A stretch of DNA of 54,342 nt from Burkholderia arboris (GCF_902499125.1 NZ_CABVPX010000046.1:1-54342), one strand, 5' to 3'. Positions 17,152-26,116 are shown, counted from the stretch's first letter. Numbers and translations: made by a program. Notes: generated by a model not told the origin, from the letters alone.

Positions 17152-17982
17152 ATGAAACCGATCGAACTCTCGTTTGAATTCTTCCCGCCGAAGACGGCGG
17201 ACGGTGTCGAAAAGCTGCGTGCGACCCGTGCGCAGCTGCTGCCGCTGAAGCCGAAATTCGTCTCCGTGACGTTCGGCGCCGGCGGTTCGACGCAGCAGGG
17301 CACGCTCGATACCGTGCTCGACATGCAAAAGGACGGCCTCGAGGCCGCGCCGCACCTGTCGTGCATCGGCTCGTCGCGCGACAGCCTGCGTGCGATCCTC
17401 GACCAGTATCGCTCGCACGGCATCCGGCACATCGTCGCGCTGCGCGGCGACCTGCCGTCGGGGATGGGCGAGGTGGGCGAGCTGCGCTATGCGTCCGAGC
17501 TCGTCAGCTTCATCCGCGCCGAGCATGGCGACTGGTTCCACATCGAAGTCGCCGGCTATCCGGAGTACCACCCGCAATCGCGCTCGCCGAAGGCCGATCT
17601 CGAGAATTTCGCGCGGAAGGTGAAAGCCGGCGCGAATTCCGCGATCACGCAGTATTTCTTCAACGCGGACGCGTATTTCCGCTTCGTCGACGATGCGCGC
17701 AAGCTGGGCGTGGACGTGCCGATCGTGCCGGGCATCATGCCGATCACGAACTTCTCGCAGCTGATGCGCTTCTCCGAGATGTGCGGCGCCGAAGTGCCGC
17801 GCTGGGTCGCGCGCCGGCTCGAGAGCTTCGGCGACGATCGCGAGTCGATCCGCGCGTTCGGCGCGGACGTCGTCACGGGCCTGTGCCAGCGCCTGATCGA
17901 TGCGGGCGTGCCGGGTCTGCACTTCTATACGCTGAACGCAGCGACCGCCACGCGGACGATCTGCGAACGGCTCGTCGTGTAA
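17152..17982 (+). CDS. metF: 5,10-methylenetetrahydrofolate reductase
   Basis: MetF reduces methylene-THF to methyl-THF using FAD, supplying the methyl group for methionine synthesis. The 276-residue TIM-barrel protein begins with the family start ELSFEFFPPKT. It contains FVSVTFGAGGSTQ, HIVALRGDLP, GANSAITQYFFN (substrate and FAD contacts) and VPIVPGIMPI. With ahcY upstream it forms a small methyl-cycle cluster: AhcY makes homocysteine, and MetF makes the methyl donor that returns it to methionine. A strong terminator follows immediately. Confidence 0.97.
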   Translation: MKPIELSFEFFPPKTADGVEKLRATRAQLLPLKPKFVSVTFGAGGSTQQGTLDTVLDMQKDGLEAAPHLSCIGSSRDSLRAILDQYRSHGIRHIVALRGDLPSGMGEVGELRYASELVSFIRAEHGDWFHIEVAGYPEYHPQSRSPKADLENFARKVKAGANSAITQYFFNADAYFRFVDDARKLGVDVPIVPGIMPITNFSQLMRFSEMCGAEVPRWVARRLESFGDDRESIRAFGADVVTGLCQRLIDAGVPGLHFYTLNAATATRTICERLVV

Positions 17983-18006
17983 GCGCGGTCACGCGGTTGC
18001 ATGCGC

Positions 18007-18043
18007 AAAAGCCCCGCCGGGTTCGCCGGCGGGGCTTTTTTTA
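18007..18043 (+). terminator. Rho-independent terminator after metF
   Basis: The stem AAAAGCCCCGCCGG / CCGGCGGGGCTTTT has a GTTCG-type loop followed by T residues, starting 25 bases after the metF stop. Being A-tailed on the other strand, it may also serve the convergent amidase gene. Confidence 0.92.
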
Positions 18044-18045
18044 TC

Positions 18046-18087
18046 GTGACGCGTGACGCGTGGTGCGTGGTGCGTGGTGCGTGGCGC
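18046..18087. repeat. Six tandem heptamers after metF
   Basis: Exact heptamer phasing is seen: GTGACGC twice, GTGGTGC three times, GTGGCGC once. It lies between the metF terminator and the 3' end of the convergent amidase gene, 15 bases from the amidase stop. Confidence 0.85.
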
Positions 18088-18102
18088 AGGCGCGTGCGCG
18101 CG

Positions 18103-19581
18103 TCAGCGCTGCGCCTGCATCAGCGGCGGGCGGCGGTCGAACCACGGCCGCGCTTGTTCGAGCTGCCGTGCAAGCCTGAGCAGCAGCGCTTCGTCGGCAT
18201 GACGCGCAGCGAACTGCACGCCGATCGGCAGCCCGCGCGCATTCCAGTAGAGCGGCACCGACATCGCCGGCTGGCCGGTCAGGTTGAACAGCTCGGTGCA
18301 GCCGGCCCACGCGAACGCCTTCTCCGACGACCTCGCGAGCATTTCCTTCAGCAGCGGCTTCACCGGCAACGCGGCGAGCAGCTTCATCTGCGCGGATTCG
18401 AACGGCGTGGGCTGCAGCTCGCCGATCTTCACCGGCGGCGCCGCGAGCGACGCGCACAGGATCGCGTCGTAGCGCGACACGAGGCCGGAAACCTGCACGG
18501 TCAGCTGACGCTGCCATTCGAGTACGTCCGGCAGGCGCGTGCGCGCGAGGCGCCGGCCGACCACCGCCATTGCCCAGGTCGCGGCCTCGAATTCGCCGCG
18601 TCGCGGCGTGCGGCCGGTCAGTTCGCGTGCGCCGAGCACCATTTCCTCGGCGATCGTCGCCCACAGCGTGAGGAAGGTTTCGGCCGCGCGCGCGTAGTCG
18701 ACATGCAGCGTCGCCGGTTCGACGTGATGGCCGAGCGATTCGAGCAGTGCGGCCGCATCGTCGAGCGCCGCGCGCGTGTCGTCGGCGAGTGCCGGCGCGA
18801 GCATCGGATCGACGACGAGGCCGATCCGCAGCGGGCCGGGCGGCGTGTCGAGTGCGCCGAGGAACGTGCCGGGCGCGCCGTGCGGCAGCGTCTGGCCGGT
18901 TGTCACGTCGAGCAGCAGCGCGCTGTCGCGCACGCTGCGCGATACCGCATGCTGGACGACGAGCTCGCCGTTCGACGGCAGGTCGACGAGCACCGGGTTG
19001 CGGCTCGGTTTCAGGCCGAACAGCCCGCAGCACGATGCGGGGATGCGGATCGAGCCGCCGCCGTCGGACGCATGCGCGAGCGGCACGATGCCGGCCGCGA
19101 CGGCTGCCGCCGCGCCGCCGCTCGAGCCGCCGGGTGTGTGGTCGAGATTCCACGGGTTGCGGCACGCGCCGAACAGCTCGGGTTCGGTGTACGGCATCTG
19201 GCCGATTTCCGACGTGTTGGTCTTGCCGAACACGTTCAGGCCCGCCGCGCGGCTGCGCGCGATCACCGGCGAATCGTCGGCCGGCACGAAGTACCGGTAG
19301 TGCCGGCTGCCCATCGACAGCGGCAGCCCGGCCACCGCCGCGCCGAGATCCTTGACGAGATACGGGACGCCCGCGAACGGCGCATCGGCGCCGGATTCCG
19401 TTGCGGCGGTCGCGCGCTGGCGCGCGGCTTCGTAGTCCTGCAGCACGATCGCGTTGATCGCGCTATTGACCGCCTCGGCCTGGCCGATCGCGGCGTCGAG
19501 CAGTTCGCGCGGGCTCGCCTGGCGGTCGCGCACGAGCGCCGCGAGGCCGATCGCGTCATGCGCGAGATAGTCCGAGTGCAT
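18103..19581 (-). CDS. Amidase (amidase signature family)
   Basis: This 492-residue hydrolase belongs to the amidase signature family with a Ser-cisSer-Lys triad. Visible are YLVKDLGAAVAG with the catalytic lysine, and GGSSGGAAAAVAAGIVPLAHASDGGGSIRIPASCCGLFG around the serines (about residues 155-195, given as a span). Such enzymes cleave aliphatic or aromatic amides; the substrate cannot be told. It could be a GatA paralogue, but no gatB or gatC is adjacent. The start ATG at 19581 (MHSDYLAHD) gives the normal length; an upstream in-frame ATG at 19641 adds 20 unlikely residues. Its 3' end faces metF. Confidence 0.9.
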   Translation of the reverse strand: MHSDYLAHDAIGLAALVRDRQASPRELLDAAIGQAEAVNSAINAIVLQDYEAARQRATAATESGADAPFAGVPYLVKDLGAAVAGLPLSMGSRHYRYFVPADDSPVIARSRAAGLNVFGKTNTSEIGQMPYTEPELFGACRNPWNLDHTPGGSSGGAAAAVAAGIVPLAHASDGGGSIRIPASCCGLFGLKPSRNPVLVDLPSNGELVVQHAVSRSVRDSALLLDVTTGQTLPHGAPGTFLGALDTPPGPLRIGLVVDPMLAPALADDTRAALDDAAALLESLGHHVEPATLHVDYARAAETFLTLWATIAEEMVLGARELTGRTPRRGEFEAATWAMAVVGRRLARTRLPDVLEWQRQLTVQVSGLVSRYDAILCASLAAPPVKIGELQPTPFESAQMKLLAALPVKPLLKEMLARSSEKAFAWAGCTELFNLTGQPAMSVPLYWNARGLPIGVQFAARHADEALLLRLARQLEQARPWFDRRPPLMQAQR

Positions 19582-19663
19582 CGCAGTCACCCCCGTTGTG
19601 ACGCGTGGCGATGATGGGAGCATAACGCGGACCCGGCGCACCGGGCCCGCAGCCGGGCGCTTT

Positions 19664-20356
19664 TTACAGGTGCTCGGCGAGGAACGTCAGCGTGCGGCCG
19701 TGTGCGAGCGCCGCTGCGCGCTGGTGGTACGACGCGCGGTCCGTGCAGTTGAAGCCGTGCTCGGCGCCCGGATAAACGTGGAAGGACGCGTGGCCGTGGC
19801 CGGCGAACGCGGCCTTCACCTGGTCGACGGCCGTGAGCGGGATCCCGTGGTCGTTTTCCGCGTAGTGGAACAGGATCGGCTGCGTGACCTTGTCGGCGAG
19901 GTCGAGTGCATTCTGGATGCCGCCGCCGTAATAGGACACCGCCGCGTCGAGCTTGCCGGTCGCGGCCGCACGGTACGCGAGCTGGCCGCCGAAGCAGTAG
20001 CCGATCGCGGCGACCTTGCCGGCCACTTCGGGGCGGGCACGCAACGCGTCGGCTGCCGCGCCGATGTCGGCCACCGCGAGACCCACGTCGGTCTTCTTCA
20101 TCAGTTCGATACCCTTGTCGCGATCCGCGCCTTCGTAGGTCAGCTCGACGCGCGGCTGCGTGCGCCAGAACACGTCCGGCGCGAGCGCGACGAAGCCGTC
20201 GGACGCGTACTGGTCGGCGACCGCACGGATGTGCGAGTTCACGCCGAAGATCTCCTGGATGATGATGACGGCTGGGCCCGTGCCGCGCTTGGGCAGCGCG
20301 AGATAGCCGCCGAAGCTGTCGTTACCGGTCGGGATGTCGATCCATTGGGCAGTCAC
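19664..20356 (-). CDS. Dienelactone hydrolase family protein
   Basis: This 230-residue alpha/beta hydrolase has the dienelactone-hydrolase nucleophile elbow GYCFGGQ with cysteine in place of serine. It also has VIIQEIFGVNSHIR, the oxyanion region typical of the family, and the catalytic histidine in YPGAEHGFNC. Family members open lactone rings or cleave esters in aromatic degradation, but many copies have unknown substrates, and there are no ring-cleavage genes beside it. ATG at 20356 follows CAGGAGTTC. It is oriented like the amidase gene 82 bases downstream, so they may share a transcript. Confidence 0.9.
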   Translation of the reverse strand: MTAQWIDIPTGNDSFGGYLALPKRGTGPAVIIIQEIFGVNSHIRAVADQYASDGFVALAPDVFWRTQPRVELTYEGADRDKGIELMKKTDVGLAVADIGAAADALRARPEVAGKVAAIGYCFGGQLAYRAAATGKLDAAVSYYGGGIQNALDLADKVTQPILFHYAENDHGIPLTAVDQVKAAFAGHGHASFHVYPGAEHGFNCTDRASYHQRAAALAHGRTLTFLAEHL

Positions 20357-20579
20357 GTTCTGAACTCCTGGCGAACGGGATGCGCGATGCGCACCCCGGG
20401 GTGAAAGAGGGCGGCCTAGTGTGCCACCAATCGTCGGGTGATGCAGGGCGCGCGCCCGCTTCTCGCGCAGCGATCGTTTCGATCTCGATTATTCATTTTT
20501 CGGCGCTGCGCCGCTTCGATAGAGTCGATGTGCCGGCCTTTACAAAGCGCTTTCGCGCATCGTCATCGAAGGATTCGCC

Positions 20580-21659
20580 ATGTCTGCCCGTCAGTTTTCC
20601 ACCCCCTTTTCCGAACGCTTCGGCCTGCGCCTGCCGCTCGTGCAGGCGCCGATGGTCGGCGCGACCACGACCGCGATGGTCGCCGCCGCATCGAACGCCG
20701 GCGCGCTCGGCAGCCTCGGCGCCGCCGCCTTCGCGCCCGAGCGCCTCGCCACCGAAGTCGACGCCATTCGCGCGGCGACCGATCGCCCGTTCGCGGTCAA
20801 CCTGTTCGTGCTGCCGGACGCCGCGCCCGATGCGGCGACCGTCGCGCGCGCATTGGCGGCGATCGACCCGCTGAACGCGGCGCTCGGCTTGCCGCCGGGC
20901 ACGGCGCCTGCCCGCTACGCGCCCGATTTTCGCGCGCAGCTCGATGCACTCGTCGCATTGCGCGTGCCGGTCGCGAGCTTCACGTTCGGCGTGCTCGACG
21001 CGGCCGACGTCGCGCGGCTGAAGGCGGCCGGCACCTATGTGATCGGCACCGCGACGCACGTGGCCGAAGGGCTCGCGTGGCAGGCGGCCGGCGCCGACGC
21101 GCTGTCCGCGCAGGGTGCCGAGGCGGGCGGCCATCGCGGCACGTTCATCGGTTCCGCCGACGATGCGCTGATCGGCACGCTCGCGCTCGTGCCGCAGCTC
21201 GTCGATGCGACCGGCCTGCCCGTGCTCGCCGCGGGCGGCATCATGGACGGCCGCGGGATCGCGGCCGCGCTCGCGCTCGGCGCGCAGGGCGCCCAGCTCG
21301 GCACCGCGTTTCTCACCTGTGCGGAAAGCGCGATCGCGGCAGACTGGAAGGCGCGCCTGCTCGCGAGCACCGATACGTCGACGCAGGTCACGCGTGCGAT
21401 CACCGGCCGCCATGCGCGCGGGCTGCGCAACACGCTGATGGCGCGGCTCGGCGAACACGTGGCCGACGTCGCACCGTACCCGGTGCAGAACGCGCTGACC
21501 CAGCCGCTGCGCCAGGCCGCCGCGCGTGCGAACGACGGCGACTACCTGTCGCTGTGGGCCGGGCAGGGCGCGCCGCTCGCGCGGCGGCGCGGCGATGCGC
21601 TGACGACGTCGCAACTCGTCGCCGCGCTCGATGCCGAATGGCGCGCAACGGCCGCTTGA
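20580..21659 (+). CDS. Nitronate monooxygenase family protein
   Basis: A 359-residue FMN-dependent TIM-barrel enzyme of the nitronate monooxygenase / 2-nitropropane dioxygenase family. The N-terminal LRLPLVQAPMVGATTTAMVAA, the QGAEAGGHRGTF loop, VLAAGGIMDGRG and GAQGAQLGTAFLTCAES phosphate-binding region are all present. It oxidises alkyl nitronates such as propionate-3-nitronate, probably as detoxification; some related proteins are enoyl-ACP reductases or quinone reductases. ATG 20580 was taken as first in-frame ATG with the correct N terminus. It is divergent from the dienelactone hydrolase gene. Confidence 0.9.
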   Translation: MSARQFSTPFSERFGLRLPLVQAPMVGATTTAMVAAASNAGALGSLGAAAFAPERLATEVDAIRAATDRPFAVNLFVLPDAAPDAATVARALAAIDPLNAALGLPPGTAPARYAPDFRAQLDALVALRVPVASFTFGVLDAADVARLKAAGTYVIGTATHVAEGLAWQAAGADALSAQGAEAGGHRGTFIGSADDALIGTLALVPQLVDATGLPVLAAGGIMDGRGIAAALALGAQGAQLGTAFLTCAESAIAADWKARLLASTDTSTQVTRAITGRHARGLRNTLMARLGEHVADVAPYPVQNALTQPLRQAAARANDGDYLSLWAGQGAPLARRRGDALTTSQLVAALDAEWRATAA

Positions 21660-22077
21660 ATCGTTCATATCGGACGACGAAACGCGCGTGTTGTCACGCG
21701 CGTTTCATTCAATGATCCCGGGCACAAAATACCGAATCGAAATGCCCCGGGAATCTTTTAAAACGACCTTTCGGCGGGTCGCCCTGAATTAGCGGAAACC
21801 CTTATCCGACGGGGCTTGCGGCGATATTCGAGTGGTTGCTCCAAAGTGCGCATATCAGTAGTGTTACCACTACCCCAAAAAAGTCCCACAAATTAATTTG
21901 ATCACCTACACTTGCGCGCAAGTACGGACGGGTGGCTGCTAAAAGCGGCTGTTTTCACGTGCTTGAGGCCAAGTGCATGAACGATGCAACCGGCGAATCG
22001 TCCAGTGATTGCAAACACAGGGATGGCAGCGGGGCACCGGGCGATGGCGTTTATTGGGACCGAAACTGGAGACTTAC
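21660..22077. other. Intergenic region upstream of the amino-acid binding protein gene
   Basis: It begins with a hairpin AAACGCGCGTG / CACGCGCGTTT (21680-21705) that could end the nitronate monooxygenase transcript but lacks a T-run. From 21840 it is A/T-richer and presumably holds the promoter of the next gene. A short palindrome CTTGCGCGCAAG lies at 21911-21922. No gene is convincing here. Confidence 0.5.
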
Positions 22078-23220
22078 ATGAATATCAAGATGCAAAAGCT
22101 GTTGCCGATCACCGCCGCGGCGATGCTGTGCGTTGCAGCTGCAAGCAACGCGGCCGCCGATCAAGTCGTCAAGATCGGCCACGTCGCGCCCTTGACGGGC
22201 GGTATTGCACACCTGGGCAAGGACAACGAAAACGGCGCACGTCTCGCAGTCGAGGAGATCAACGCGAAGGGTCTCACGGTCGGCGGCCAGAAGATCACGC
22301 TGCAACTCGACCCGCAGGATGACGCCGCCGACCCGCGGCAGGCCACGCAGGTTGCGCAGAAGCTCGTCGACGACAAGGTCGTCGCGGTGGTCGGCCACCT
22401 GAACTCGGGCACGTCGATCCCGGCCTCGAAGATCTACAGCGATGCGGGCATCGTACAGATCTCGCCGTCGGCGACCAACCCGGCGTACACGCAGCAAGGC
22501 TTCAAGACCACGTACCGCGTGGTCGCGACCGATGCGCAGCAGGGCCCGGCACTGGCGAACTACGCGCACTCGAAGGGCATCAAGAGCGTGGCGGTGGTCG
22601 ACGATTCGACCGCCTACGGCCAGGGTCTCGCGAACGAGTTCGAGAAGAAGGCGAAGGCGCTCGGCCTGAAGGTGATGTCGCATGACGCGACGAACGACAA
22701 GGCGGTCGACTTCCGCGCGATTCTGACCAAGATCAAGGGTGAGAATCCGGACGCGATCATGTACGGCGGCATGGACGCCACCGGCGGCCCGTTCGCGAAA
22801 CAGGCGAAGCAGCTCGGCCTGCGCGCGAAGATCTTCGCAGGCGACGGCGTGTGCACGGAAAAGCTGGCCGACCTGGCTGGCGATGCGACCGACAACGTCG
22901 TGTGCTCGGAAGCCGGTGCGTCGCTCGAGAAGATGCCGGGCGGCGGCGCGTTCAAGGCGAAGTACGAGAAGCGTTTCGGCCAGCCGATCCAGATCTACGC
23001 ACCGTTCACGTATGACGCCGTGTACATCATCGCCGATGCGATGAAGCGCGCGAACTCGACGGACCCGGCGAAGATCCTCGCGGCCATGCCGGCGACGAAC
23101 TACACGGGCGTGATCGGCACGACGACCTTCGACTCGAAGGGCGACCTGCAGCACGGCGTGATCTCGCTGTACAACTACAAGGGCGGCAAGAAGTCGCTGC
23201 TCGACGAAGTGAAGATGTAA
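22078..23220 (+). CDS. Branched-chain amino-acid ABC transporter substrate-binding protein
   Basis: A 380-residue periplasmic LivK/LivJ-type binding protein. A signal peptide (KLLPITAAAMLCVAAASNAAA) is followed by VVKIGHVAPLTGGIAHLGKDNENGARLAVEEIN, the family N-terminal segment at about residues 27-60. The two-lobed fold continues with GHLNSGTSIPASKIY and QISPSATNPAYTQQG, which contact the ligand. The likely ligand is leucine, isoleucine, valine or a similar amino acid. No permease or ATPase gene is adjacent, so it must work with a transporter encoded elsewhere. ATG 22078 follows GGAGAC; a terminator follows at 23247. Confidence 0.93.
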   Translation: MNIKMQKLLPITAAAMLCVAAASNAAADQVVKIGHVAPLTGGIAHLGKDNENGARLAVEEINAKGLTVGGQKITLQLDPQDDAADPRQATQVAQKLVDDKVVAVVGHLNSGTSIPASKIYSDAGIVQISPSATNPAYTQQGFKTTYRVVATDAQQGPALANYAHSKGIKSVAVVDDSTAYGQGLANEFEKKAKALGLKVMSHDATNDKAVDFRAILTKIKGENPDAIMYGGMDATGGPFAKQAKQLGLRAKIFAGDGVCTEKLADLAGDATDNVVCSEAGASLEKMPGGGAFKAKYEKRFGQPIQIYAPFTYDAVYIIADAMKRANSTDPAKILAAMPATNYTGVIGTTTFDSKGDLQHGVISLYNYKGGKKSLLDEVKM

Positions 23221-23246
23221 CGCAACAAGCGGTCAACAGAAGGGGT

Positions 23247-23285
23247 GAAAGCGCGCATGCGGCAACGCATGCGCGCTTTCTTTTT
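23247..23285 (+). terminator. Rho-independent terminator after the binding-protein gene
   Basis: The stem GAAAGCGCGCATGC / GCATGCGCGCTTTC has a short loop and a five-T run, 27 bases after the stop. The A-tract on the other side makes it usable by the convergent MFS gene. Confidence 0.92.
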
Positions 23286-23323
23286 GGCCGTTTTGGCCGT
23301 TCGGGCCGGCGTGGGCCGGGTGG

Positions 23324-24541
23324 TCAGATCTTCAGGTGCGCGAGCACCTTCGGCGCGATGGCCGCAACGAGCGCCGCGCACAGCGCGACGACCGACAGGC
23401 CGATCGTCAGGTTCGCGGCCTGCGCGACCGCACCGATCACGACCGGACCGAACAGCAGTCCGAAATACGCGAGCCCGGCCACGTGCGCGAGCCCTTCGGC
23501 CGCGTGGATGCCCTTCACGCGCGCGGCGGCCGCGAACAGCACGGGCATCATGTTGGCCAGGCCGAGGCCCATCAGCGTGAAGCCGGTCAGCACCGCGACC
23601 GGATTCGGCAGCAGCAGCGCGCCGATCATCCCCGCGCATGCGAGCGACGCGCTCGCGAACACGAGCTGCGGCGCGCCGAAGCGCGCACGCACGGCGTCGC
23701 CCGCGAAGCGGGCGATGGCCATCCCGCCCGAGAACGCCGCATACGCGGCGCTCGCGAGCGCAGGGCTCGCCGCAACGACGTCGCGCATGTAGACCGTCGC
23801 CCAGTCGTACATCGCGCCTTCGGCGATCAGTGCGATCAGCGCGATGCCGCCGAGCATCCACAGTGCGGGCGAGCGCCAGCGGTTGCCGCCGCCGTGCGCC
23901 TGTTCGTGGTGCGGCACATGCGGCAGCACGGCCGGGCCTGCGGCCACGAGCACCGCGGCGCTCACCGCCGCCGCGAGCGCGAGATGCGCGGCCGGCGCCA
24001 TGCCGGCCGACAGCAGCGCGCCGCCGGCCGCTGCGCCCGACATCCCGCCGATGCTGAACATCCCGTGCAGCGACGACATGATCGGCTTGCCGAGCGCGAT
24101 CTCGACCGCGCTGGCCTCGGCGTTCATCGCGACGTCGAGCGTCGCCATCGAAAAGCCGAACAGCGCGAGCACCGCGAGCAGCATCCAGTAGTCGGGCACG
24201 ACGAGGATCAGCGCCGCGCACGCGGACATCACGAGCCCGCCGGCGAGGCACGCGGTGCGCGAGCCGACGCGGGCGATCCAGCGCGCGATGGTCAGCATCG
24301 CGGCGATCGAGCCGCCGGCGACCGCGAACAGCGCGATCGACAGCAGGCCGGGGCTCAGCGCGAACTTGTCGCGCACGGTCGGTACATGCACGCCCCATGA
24401 CGCGTACATCATGCCGGCGACGAAGAACAGCGCCATCGACGCGGTGCGCGCCCGCTGGCGGGCCGGCAGCGGCAGCACGCGGTGCGCGTCGGGCGGCGCG
24501 GCGAACGGGGACGACGATTCGGGAGAGGAGGATTCGGACAC
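23324..24541 (-). CDS. MFS transporter
   Basis: An integral membrane transporter of about 405 residues with twelve hydrophobic segments. The first covers ALFFVAGMMYASWGVHVP, and the loop WIARVGSRTACLAGG between helices 2 and 3 fits the MFS pattern. The sequence resembles the YbjJ-like MFS subgroup, but I cannot name a substrate. The start is uncertain: GTG at 24541 (VSESSSPE) gives a compact N terminus, GTG at 24565 is possible, and the long upstream open frame reads through a tandem repeat and is not credible. It is divergent from the HugZ-like gene. Confidence 0.85.
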   Translation of the reverse strand: MSESSSPESSSPFAAPPDAHRVLPLPARQRARTASMALFFVAGMMYASWGVHVPTVRDKFALSPGLLSIALFAVAGGSIAAMLTIARWIARVGSRTACLAGGLVMSACAALILVVPDYWMLLAVLALFGFSMATLDVAMNAEASAVEIALGKPIMSSLHGMFSIGGMSGAAAGGALLSAGMAPAAHLALAAAVSAAVLVAAGPAVLPHVPHHEQAHGGGNRWRSPALWMLGGIALIALIAEGAMYDWATVYMRDVVAASPALASAAYAAFSGGMAIARFAGDAVRARFGAPQLVFASASLACAGMIGALLLPNPVAVLTGFTLMGLGLANMMPVLFAAAARVKGIHAAEGLAHVAGLAYFGLLFGPVVIGAVAQAANLTIGLSVVALCAALVAAIAPKVLAHLKI

Positions 24542-24621
24542 GGGAAGGCTCGTCAAAAAATGCACGGACGCACGCGGCGCCCGCCGGAATCGTCCGATTC
24601 TATCGAACCGCTTACGATCCT

Positions 24622-24691
24622 GCCGGACGCCGGACGCCGGACGCCGGACGCCGGACGCCGGACGCCGGACGCCGGACGCCGGACGCCGGAC
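24622..24691. repeat. Heptamer tandem repeat GCCGGAC x10
   Basis: Ten perfect head-to-tail copies of GCCGGAC occupy exactly 70 bases between the divergent MFS and HugZ-like genes, followed by a partial copy (GCCGATC). The unit length is not a multiple of three. Perfect arrays of this type commonly vary in copy number by replication slippage. Confidence 0.97.
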
Positions 24692-24697
24692 GCCGAT

Positions 24698-24721
24698 CGT
24701 TCGGCCGTTCGGCCGTTCGGC
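24698..24721. repeat. Octamer tandem repeat CGTTCGGC x3
   Basis: Three perfect copies of CGTTCGGC begin seven bases after the ten-copy heptamer array, in the same intergenic region and 85 bases before the HugZ-like start. Confidence 0.95.
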
Positions 24722-24806
24722 CGATGCGCGGCGCGTTGCGCCGGCGGGTAACATCGAAGCGCGCACGGCAAGCCCGGCGTACCGCCCTTCGACCGCAGGA
24801 GTCCTC

Positions 24807-25466
24807 TTGAACATCGATCCCGCCCTTGCCCTGCATCTGCTGCACCGCTGCGCGCTCGGCACGCTCGCCACCCATGCGCGCGATCCGCAGGGTTTCCCGT
24901 ATCCGACGGTCGTTCCGTTTGCACCCGATGCAAGCCATCGGCCCGTCATCCTCGTGAGCGGCCTGGCCGAGCACACCCGCAACCTTGCCGCCGATCCGCG
25001 CGCGGGCTTCCTCGTCGTCGATGCGACCGATGGCGACGTCCTGAACGCCGAACGCGCAACGTTGCTCGGCCGGTTCGTGCCGCTGGGAGACGATCCGCAC
25101 GTCGCGGCGCGCTATCTGCGCTACGAACCGGACGCCGCGCGCTATCTTGCCCTCGGCGATTTCGCGTTCTGGGCGCTCGATGTCGAACGGCTGCGCTATA
25201 TCGGCGGTTTCGGGCGGATGGGCTGGGTCGACGGCACGCATCTCGATGTACTGCCGTCGCTTGCGTTCGACGACGAACAGGCGCTGTGGGAGGCCTACGA
25301 CGGGGGCGCGGCACGTCGCGACGGGCTCGATTTGCTCGGTGTCGATCGCCACGGTGCCGACTGGCGTTGCGACGGCCGCCGCGTGCGCACGCCATTCGAC
25401 GCGCCGTCGGCCGATACCGGGGCGCTGCGCGACCGGCTGATTGCATGCGCACGGGATGTGACGTGA
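24807..25466 (+). CDS. HugZ/HutZ-like pyridoxamine-phosphate-oxidase-fold protein
   Basis: A 219-residue protein with an N-terminal split-barrel FMN-binding-like fold (ALHLLHRCALGTLATHARDPQGFPYPTVVPFA, VSGLAEHTRNLAADPRAGFLV; about residues 5-75, as a span). Its C-terminal domain, with YIGGFGRMGWVDG, is typical of HugZ-type heme-utilisation proteins. Members bind heme or flavin; the exact role here is not known. TTG 24807 is used because CAGGAG (24796-24801) is at the right distance and the protein then starts like its family. Its upstream region contains two tandem repeat arrays. Confidence 0.82.
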   Translation: MNIDPALALHLLHRCALGTLATHARDPQGFPYPTVVPFAPDASHRPVILVSGLAEHTRNLAADPRAGFLVVDATDGDVLNAERATLLGRFVPLGDDPHVAARYLRYEPDAARYLALGDFAFWALDVERLRYIGGFGRMGWVDGTHLDVLPSLAFDDEQALWEAYDGGAARRDGLDLLGVDRHGADWRCDGRRVRTPFDAPSADTGALRDRLIACARDVT

Positions 25467-25822
25467 CGTCGCGGGTCAGTGATTTGTCCGTTTAGCAAAC
25501 CGCGTCATGTGGTTTTTGCAAAGCTGTCGTCCGATGAAAGCTTCGATTTTCCCGAATAGAGGGTAATTGCGTATGTTGATAGCCCGAATAGGCAATCACT
25601 AATGTCCTAATCTCTGTGTACGCGCGTAAAAATTTGAGAAAAGGCCGCAGCCGGTCAAAATGACATGCGCGAATTACAATGGGTCTCGGGATTTTCATGA
25701 ATCTCTCTTCTATCAAATCTTTTTTGTGCTAATCTCTGCCTTCGAAAATCCGAGGCACATATATTTCATGAATGGTGAGCTGGCTGCAGACCGGCGCCAT
25801 TGGTCAGATAGAAAGGGAAACT
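25467..25822. other. A/T-rich region upstream of the H-NS gene
   Basis: This stretch is much more A/T-rich than its surroundings. TTGATA (25576-25581) followed after 16 bases by ACTAAT (25598-25603) is a possible promoter. A ten-base direct repeat CTAATCTCTG occurs at 25607-25616 and 25729-25738. A/T-rich, probably bent DNA is where H-NS proteins bind, so autoregulation is plausible. No gene is seen. Confidence 0.5.
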
Positions 25823-26116
25823 ATGTCTTCTTACAAGGACCTGCTGGCCCAGCGGGAGAAGCTGGAGAAGCAAATCGAAGAAGCAAAGTCGCGTGAATAC
25901 GCTGAAGTGCTGAATGACGTGAAGCAGAAAATTGCCGACTATGGCTTTTCGCTCGCCGAACTCGGTCTCAGCCGCGCGAAGGCAGGTAAGGTTGGCCGTC
26001 CGCGCGCAGGCGTGGCCGCGAAGTACCGCGATCCGGAAACAGGCGCAACGTGGTCGGGCCGCGGCAAGCCGCCGCGCTGGATTGCCGGCAAGAACCGCGA
26101 ACAGTTTGCGATTTAA
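25823..26116 (+). CDS. H-NS family nucleoid-associated protein
   Basis: A 97-residue DNA-binding protein with an N-terminal coiled coil (YKDLLAQREKLEKQIEEAKS) for oligomerisation. The C-terminal H-NS domain KYRDPETGATWSGRGKPPRW contains the GRGKPP loop that inserts into the minor groove of A/T-rich DNA. It silences horizontally acquired genes, so the lower-GC island in this same window is the sort of target expected. ATG 25823 was chosen over an upstream ATG (25772) because AAAGGGAAA precedes it and the length then matches the small Burkholderia H-NS proteins. A terminator follows at once. Confidence 0.93.
   Translation: MSSYKDLLAQREKLEKQIEEAKSREYAEVLNDVKQKIADYGFSLAELGLSRAKAGKVGRPRAGVAAKYRDPETGATWSGRGKPPRWIAGKNREQFAI

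Noticed and set aside
24622..24721. CRISPR-like array
   Set aside because: Units are 7 and 8 bases without spacers, so these are simple tandem repeats.
24255..24806. N-terminal extension of the HugZ-like gene through the heptamer repeat
   Set aside because: The extension overlaps the MFS gene and translates to repeat-derived residues; TTG 24807 has a ribosome binding site.
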